NCBI RefSeq assembly: GCF_027580225.2
Contig: NC_073354.2
Coordinates: 5,742,001-5,806,000, forward strand
Source: Misgurnus anguillicaudatus
Taxonomy: Eukaryota > Chordata > Actinopteri > Cypriniformes > Cobitidae
Reading direction: 5' to 3'
DNA: 64,000 nt
The notes under the pieces were generated by a model. The model was not told the DNA's origin. It saw only the letters and a list, made by a program, of their open reading frames with translations, and did no database searches. Shown here piece after piece: positions 58,463-64,000 of this stretch. The first letter of the stretch is position 1; each line of letters begins with the position of its first letter. A program made the position numbers and the translations under genes.

Positions 58463-58849
58463 TTAAAGGTGCAGTGTGTAAATTTTAGTGGCATCTAGTG
58501 GTGAGGTTGCGAATTGCAACCAACGGCTCAGTCCACTGCTCACCTCTCGCTTTTGAAACACATAGAGAAGCTACAGTAGCCGCAACTGGTCAAATTTGTC
58601 ACCATTGGAGACAACTTAGTAAAAAAGTTTGTCCGTTAAGGGATTCTGTAGAAACATGTCTGCACAAAATGGCGGCTTCCATGTAAGGGGACCCGCTGTG
58701 TATGTAGATAAAAATGTCTCATTCTAAGGCAATAAACACATAACGGTTCATTATGAAAGGTCTTTATACACCCCTGATAATTTAGTTTTGTATATTATTT
58801 TGCATTTCTGTCAAGAGATCCTTCTAAAAATTACACACTGCACCTTTAA
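58463..58849. mobile_element. TTAA-flanked MITE (GGTGCAGTGTGTAA family), copy 2
   Basis: TTAAAGGTGCAGTGTGTAA and TTACACACTGCACCTTTAA are perfect inverted repeats. It lies 2 bp from the hAT-like element on its left. Confidence 0.88.
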
Positions 58850-59679
58850 TATTAAAAATTGTTTTAAGGACGGTTTTTAGGTATTGTTTAAACAAACTAA
58901 TGTCATTTCCTCCACTTTTAAATGAAGTATTTCCTTTTTAGTGTCATTAAAATGTAGGTTTGGTATTTCGTTTTGAGGTGTTAAACCACAGCCATTTCAG
59001 GGTTTACAAGCATTTGTGAAAGAGAAGTCATCACATGATTTAAGCACATTCAATCCTTTCACACTTCAGATTGTCATCAAGATCTGTGTGCAAATGCAAC
59101 GCTCTGCACATGCGCAGTGGGCCATGCAGATCCTGTTTTGGCACATGCACTTTTGGATTGTTTGGCATTTTATGGTTCACCTATTCATATTAAATCTCAG
59201 GACGACATATAGTCACAAAAAGACAATAGGATCTTTAACAGAAAACATGAAGTGTCTCAATGTGACCACTAAATTGCAGTCTGGAGACCTAACCCCTGCT
59301 GTTAACAGTCATCCAGAGATTTCCTTCAGACGGGCTGCATATGAGAACTGAACCACATACTGCTCCATCTGTCTCACATAATGAGCTAAATGATCTGACA
59401 CATTTAAAAGGGGTCACTTTGGAGGTGTGCCATTTTGAAGTGGCTCTTTGGTGTATTTTTAGTGCTCATGACACAATGACAAATTGAGTTTAAGTTGCCT
59501 GCAGGCAATAACAGCACAGACAAATTGGGCTGTTTCAATTTCTGCATGTATTCAAGAGTTTTTCTCCTTTTATCACACTCTAAAAATGGCTGGGTTATTT
59601 TTGACCTAATGGGTAAATACTGAACAGAACGGGTGCTGGGTTAAAATTGACACAATGCTTGTTTTTGTTAACCCGCACC
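58850..59679. other. intergenic, nothing recognised
   Basis: One open frame of 111 codons at 59016-59351 has no recognisable domain. Confidence 0.4.
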
Positions 59680-60045
59680 TAAGGGGTAAGTTGTAACGTT
59701 TGCACTTCTGTCACTTTTGGTGTTATTGTATGATAACGGTAGGACTCACACAACAAACTTTAAGTGTTCATTTGAAGCAGAGATGTGTGTGTTGATTGTG
59801 TAAAAAATTATTCATCTTGAATATTTTTAATGCTGGTTTTAGCTGGTCTTCCAGATTGGTTTTAGCTGGTTTTGCTGTTATACCAAGCTGGTCTAGCTGT
59901 GTTTTGGTCACTTTTTAAGCTGATCTAGCTGGACTTTTGCTGGACAGCTTTGCCAGACTGGGACGACCGACCAGCTTAAACCAGCTACTGCCACCTGAAA
60001 CCAGCTAAGTTCAGGCTGGTCTATCTGGATTTTTCAGAAGGTTAC
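59680..60045. repeat. dispersed repeat plus GCTGGT-rich repeat
   Basis: 59680-59835 is the reverse complement of sequence at 48800-49000. From 59820 a run of TAGCTGGT and AGCTGGTCT motifs turns into GACCAGCTTAAACCAGCTAC, an imperfect foldback with a second fragment at 47325. Confidence 0.65.
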
Positions 60046-61333
60046 TGCATTAATAAATCAAATTAATGAAAAACAATAAAGTCTGAACAAAAGTTTAATA
60101 CTCTTAGTACAACGATCTAATCAAGCTGCAAAAGGATTTGCAAACATTACATTTTCACATCACTTTTGCATTTTCTCTGTAGCTAACTTTAGCAGTTTAT
60201 GTAACTATTACTGTGCTTGGTTGCGTCAGTAAGCGACAACAATCTAGATAAGAAAATTACACAAAAATATGATTCATGGCTAAAAATACAATGATTAATA
60301 TATCCAGTGTCTACGTGAGGTTACCTTTATTGAAGTGTCACTGTGCGAGTGGATATTGTTGATGGCTGACATTTCCCCTCACTGAGGACAGAGACATTGA
60401 TGACACAAAATTCACAAATTCCTCTTTTCTGGGTTTTCTGTAGAAGCATAGCTCAGGTTTGTCTCATCGTCCGACGTCGGTTAGTGTTTTTAATTGTACA
60501 ACAACTATTCAGTATTTAGGGTAAAATAAAAAAAAAATCACTCACTTATTAACCTGCAGACAGCGTTGTCTTGCCCTCCCGCGGGGCCATTACGGTAAGT
60601 GCGTGACGTCACATAACGATCAACTTTAACGTCCGTGTCTGTTAGTTTATTTTAATAAAGTAATCTCAGTGCATTTCGCAAACTATTTTTTGAATCAGGG
60701 GAGTAAACGAATTATTTAATGCATTTTAAATGCGTATGTGCATGCAATTAAATTATACTAGCAAACTAAGTATGTTTTTTTTATATATATTATATACTAT
60801 ATTATTAAAATTTAACATAATTATTATTTTGCATACATCCATGATGCAGCAATATTTCCTCATCTCACTATGGTTAAAGTTTACATTTAGAAAAACTGAA
60901 CCTCTTGTTTTTTCTTTACATTAGGCTACTTGGTTTGTTTTGTTGACTGCTATAAAAGATTTAGACTTTATTTCTTTCGCCCGAAATTTGTTTATGCCTT
61001 CTCTTGCAGATAATTAATTTATGGTAATAGTTTGGTTAATTAATTTTGTCTATGTATAAGATTGTGTGAATTAGATTTAAGATTACACGTGGCTCTGCCA
61101 TAGATGGTAAAGATGAAGCTGTGTGCATCACTGATAAATCCACTAGAGGGCGTCACTGACCGTAAATTCATGACAAAGCAGATCATGCTGAAAAATAAAT
61201 TATCGCAAAAACTTTTAAATGTTCACTTATTAATCAGCTAATGATTGATGAGTTTAAAGTGTGATCAATAAATCAAAGCTTTGATGAATAGTTTATACAT
61301 TTTGTTTAACAGAAAAAATGTTGAGTAATAATT
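60046..61333. other. intergenic, nothing recognised
   Basis: No gene. A CpG-containing patch at about 60560-60640 (CCCTCCCGCGGGGCC) is short and isolated. Confidence 0.4.
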
Positions 61334-61588
61334 TGAAGAGTTTCGTTGCAAAACGAGATAAATCCATTTTTTTTACATTTTTGTCAAAACATGTTTATTA
61401 TTATGTTATCATGTTATTATTTTGTTTTATGGTGCCACTTAGCTCTATTTTTTAAGTTGTGAAGGTTTAAATCAAAACAAACCAACTACAGTTGAATTGA
61501 AATTAATTGGAATGCACAACCAAAAAACGAGATTTCTGAACAATTAAAAAAATGTTGATTATCTCGTTTTGCAATGAAACTCTTTATT
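61334..61588. mobile_element. MITE with AAGAGTTTC ends, 255 bp
   Basis: GAAGAGTTTCGTTGCAAAAC then GAGATAA pairs with TTATCTC and GTTTTGCAATGAAACTCTTT. No coding sequence. Confidence 0.75.
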
Positions 61589-62430
61589 TATTCCCAGAAA
61601 ATTGTCATTTAAATAAAAAATGTCATATTGTGTCTATTTTCAGGGTTGTAGTTTTGCATTACCTCTTTTACCCAACAATTTATCACCAAATGATGCATTG
61701 ACACCCGTTTACACATTCAGAGGTTTAATGTTACACAGACATTACCAACTACATGCCTTGTCCTTTTTATTTTTTGCAACCCTCAATGCTCAAAAAAGAA
61801 GATTTGGAGAAGTTATTAGAGTATTTTGAGGAATCTTTCAAACAACAACCCATCAAGTTTAAGCCCGTTGAAAAAAAATCTACTTAAATGGGTAATTGAA
61901 CAGGAATAAACTGTCTGTAATTTATCTTAACAAATTTTAGCTTAGTTTACCTGGACGTCTAGGATCACAGTGACTATTAAAACACCCCTGGTAAGTATAA
62001 ATAATAAAAACAACATGTCCAGATCAAAACACCATTCACAAACATTCCTAATATTCTTAAAGAAGACACCTTGGACTTATTTGTCCACATGTAAAAAAAA
62101 GATGCCAAAGTTTAGTGAAACTAAATTTCTTTGCATAGTTTTAATAAAAAATATAAATGTGCAACCGCAAATCAAATAAACTAAATTTAAAGTCATAAGT
62201 AGTACAAATTTGTGTTTCAAAGTTCCTAAAAGTGTCACTTTGAGACTTCAAAAGGTCACAGCTTGCACTTTTGTTGAAATTTTGAAATGTTTCACACAAT
62301 TACATATGGATGAAAAGATTGCAATAAAACAGTGCCCATATACAATATTTACAGTGTCAAAGCTTTTTCAGAAAAAAAACTGTTTACGAAGTACTTAAAA
62401 CTAAATTAAAACAAAAACATAAATATAAAA
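61589..62430. other. AT-rich stretch downstream of the piggyBac relic
   Basis: No inverted repeat that could be the transposon's end was found in this stretch. Confidence 0.35.
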
Positions 62431-63809
62431 TTACATGCACTTCTTTTGAAGGTGCCAGTCTCTGAAGCAGCTACGTGTCGGATGCAAGCACAACGCCACA
62501 TCACACTTTCGACACATAATCTGAGTCTTTTGCTTACAAAGTTTGCACTGACCGCTTGTGCCGTCTGGTGTCATGTACGTTATCAAGTGCAAATCATGAA
62601 CAGGAGGACATGGAGGAGCGTTTCTATTAAGAGACACAAAGTCAGCCAGTTCCATGATAAGAGCCTCCCGGAAACCCTTGTGTGTCATTGGCTTCTGATT
62701 CTTCATCTGGGCCATCTGACTGTGAATACTGAAGGCGTTCACAACAGCTATATTCACAAAGTGGTAAAATAAGGACCGGTACCACTTTGTGGTCTTCTTA
62801 GTGACTGTGTAATTGCTCAATAGAGTATCTGTATTTCTGTGAAACTTGTTGATTTGTTTCATGTTGGATGGAGCTGGCACACAGGTCCTTATGTTGTTTT
62901 CTTGGAGGTCTCTGATCAGTTCTTGACTGTTGTGAATGCTGTCGATGTGGAGTTTGTAGCCTCCTCCCAACTTTCCCCCCATCAGGGTCATGACAGACTC
63001 ATAGCTTTCACCTTTGCTCTGTGCTGCAGGTTTTGTACCCTTACATATAAAGAAATCCCAGGTGTAATCCCAAACCCAAACAGTTTGCATCCGACCTTAT
63101 TTGCTTTGTATTTCAAGCATTTATTCCAGCCGTTGTCTTTCTCTACCAGCCACTCATTAACAGTGATGTTCTGGTGAGGATGGAAGTTGGTCTTGCATGC
63201 ATCTCTCAGTTGCAGATACATCGGTTTGATTTTACAAAGGCTGTCATAGGCAGATGTTATTCTCTTTGTGTCATTCTCAGCATCTTTCTTGGGGTCACTG
63301 AGATGAAATGTAGACTCGATGTGTGAATATTTCTCATAAGTCATGACTTTGAAAGGAAAATCAGGATGGTGAATTTTAGACTTCCTCCAGAAGTCACTCA
63401 GTGAAAAACACTTTGACAATCCAATAAATAAAAGCATCGTGACATATGAGTACAGATCATTCAAAGAAATGTTTATGAAGGGCTTCTCATCCAGTTTAAT
63501 CTCGGCCCCATAAGCGTTTGTATTCGCAACCACCGTCTCCAACATTGAGTCAGATATAAACAGCTGGAATAACTGCAGTGGGCTGTATGATGCTGTGGAT
63601 GTCAGCTGTGGTCCTGGAGTCCTCGCTGGCTTAAAGACATCTTCATCTTCTGACGTGCCAAAGTAACAATCAAATAAATGTGACGTCTTTCTTCTTTTGT
63701 TTCTCTCACTGCTGTAGTTAAAAAATGAAGAGTTTAACAGACGGGGTCTCTTTTTAGGTTGTTTGCAGGCCTCTGGATCCTCAGCATGAGAACCCAAACT
63801 ACAAGACAC
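62431..63809 (-). pseudogene. piggyBac-type (DDE_Tnp_1_7) transposase relic, frameshifted
   Basis: Two overlapping minus-strand frames cover one transposase. The first (63809-about 63080) has the N-terminal part and domain start (SLNDLYSYVTMLLFIGLSKC, SLSDFW) through KYKANKVGCKLFGFG. The second (about 63090-62431) resumes at DYTWDFF and carries YKLHIDSIHNSQEL, KTTKWYRSLFYHFVNIAVVN and a C-terminal Cys ribbon (CKLCKQ, CRKCDVALC, then CFRDWH). The frames change where I expect a few codons before YTW, so a small deletion is likely. Between RTCVPAPS and TDTLLSNY the usual 50-60 residues seem to be absent. In NITVNEWLVEK the first catalytic Asp position is Asn. A splice-acceptor-like sequence at 63799-63812 (minus strand) hints at an upstream exon. 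Not active. Confidence 0.8.
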
Positions 63810-64000
63810 AGAAAAACATCATCAGCAATGAAAATGATTTAAAAAAAACAATTAAAGTGAAAATAGTTGGAGCTTTGCTGCTATTGGGATCAATCATAAG
63901 ACGACCAGCCATCTAGACACGCAACAATCACATTGATGGCCGGTCATACACACAACACAATGTTATTTATCTCAACTGTATTTTTTCGAATAAACAACAG
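63810..64000. other. upstream of the piggyBac relic, cut by the window edge
   Basis: No transposon end visible. The element may continue outside the window. Confidence 0.3.

Noticed and set aside
62446..63177. Plus-strand frames over the piggyBac relic
   Set aside because: Shadows of the minus-strand transposase, which has the recognisable motifs.

Overview
The window is vertebrate nuclear DNA: a spliced gene with GT-AG introns, a single-exon claudin, and a very dense load of short inverted-repeat DNA transposons. The repeat families (hAT, TTAA-flanked and TA-flanked MITEs, a tRNA-derived SINE) are those I associate with teleost fish, probably a cyprinid. That assignment is inference, because no search could be run.

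Region 1 (103-about 33830, + strand) is tiam2, a Rac-type guanine nucleotide exchange factor. All coding exons appear to be present: 24 exons with consistent phases give a 1585-residue protein. It carries an N-myristoylation-type start (MGN), a PHn-CC-Ex module, a Ras-binding domain, a PDZ domain and a DH-PH catalytic pair. Upstream non-coding exons lie outside the window. The introns hold most of the interesting repeats: two copies of a TTAA-flanked element, one interrupted by a TA-flanked MITE; a 1.08-kb inverted-repeat element filled with a 20-bp satellite; and, in the 8.7-kb last intron, a 5-kb candidate transposon with a 190-bp array at one end and a 129-bp array at the other, itself interrupted by a 1.1-kb hAT element.

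Region 2 (33830-51442) is about 17.6 kb with no cellular gene that I recognise. It holds nested transposons: a TTAA-flanked inverted-repeat element split by a MITE, a TTAA MITE inside an older repeat, a near-perfect 204-bp palindrome, and a 2.4-kb foldback element with arms of about 0.5 kb and a broken protein-coding core, inserted inside a TGTGACC-type MITE.

Region 3 (51443-52318, + strand) is a single-exon claudin, called cldn20 from its sequence and from its position downstream of tiam2, the same neighbourhood as in human. Its cytoplasmic tail is unusually long and hydrophilic.

Region 4 (52319-64000) is again gene-poor and rich in MITEs. It ends with a minus-strand piggyBac-type transposase relic with a frameshift, an apparent internal deletion and Asn at the place where I expect the first catalytic Asp.

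The two cellular genes have related cell-surface roles: TIAM2 activates Rac at membranes and junctions, and claudin-20 is a tight-junction strand protein. Nothing in the sequence shows that they are co-regulated.
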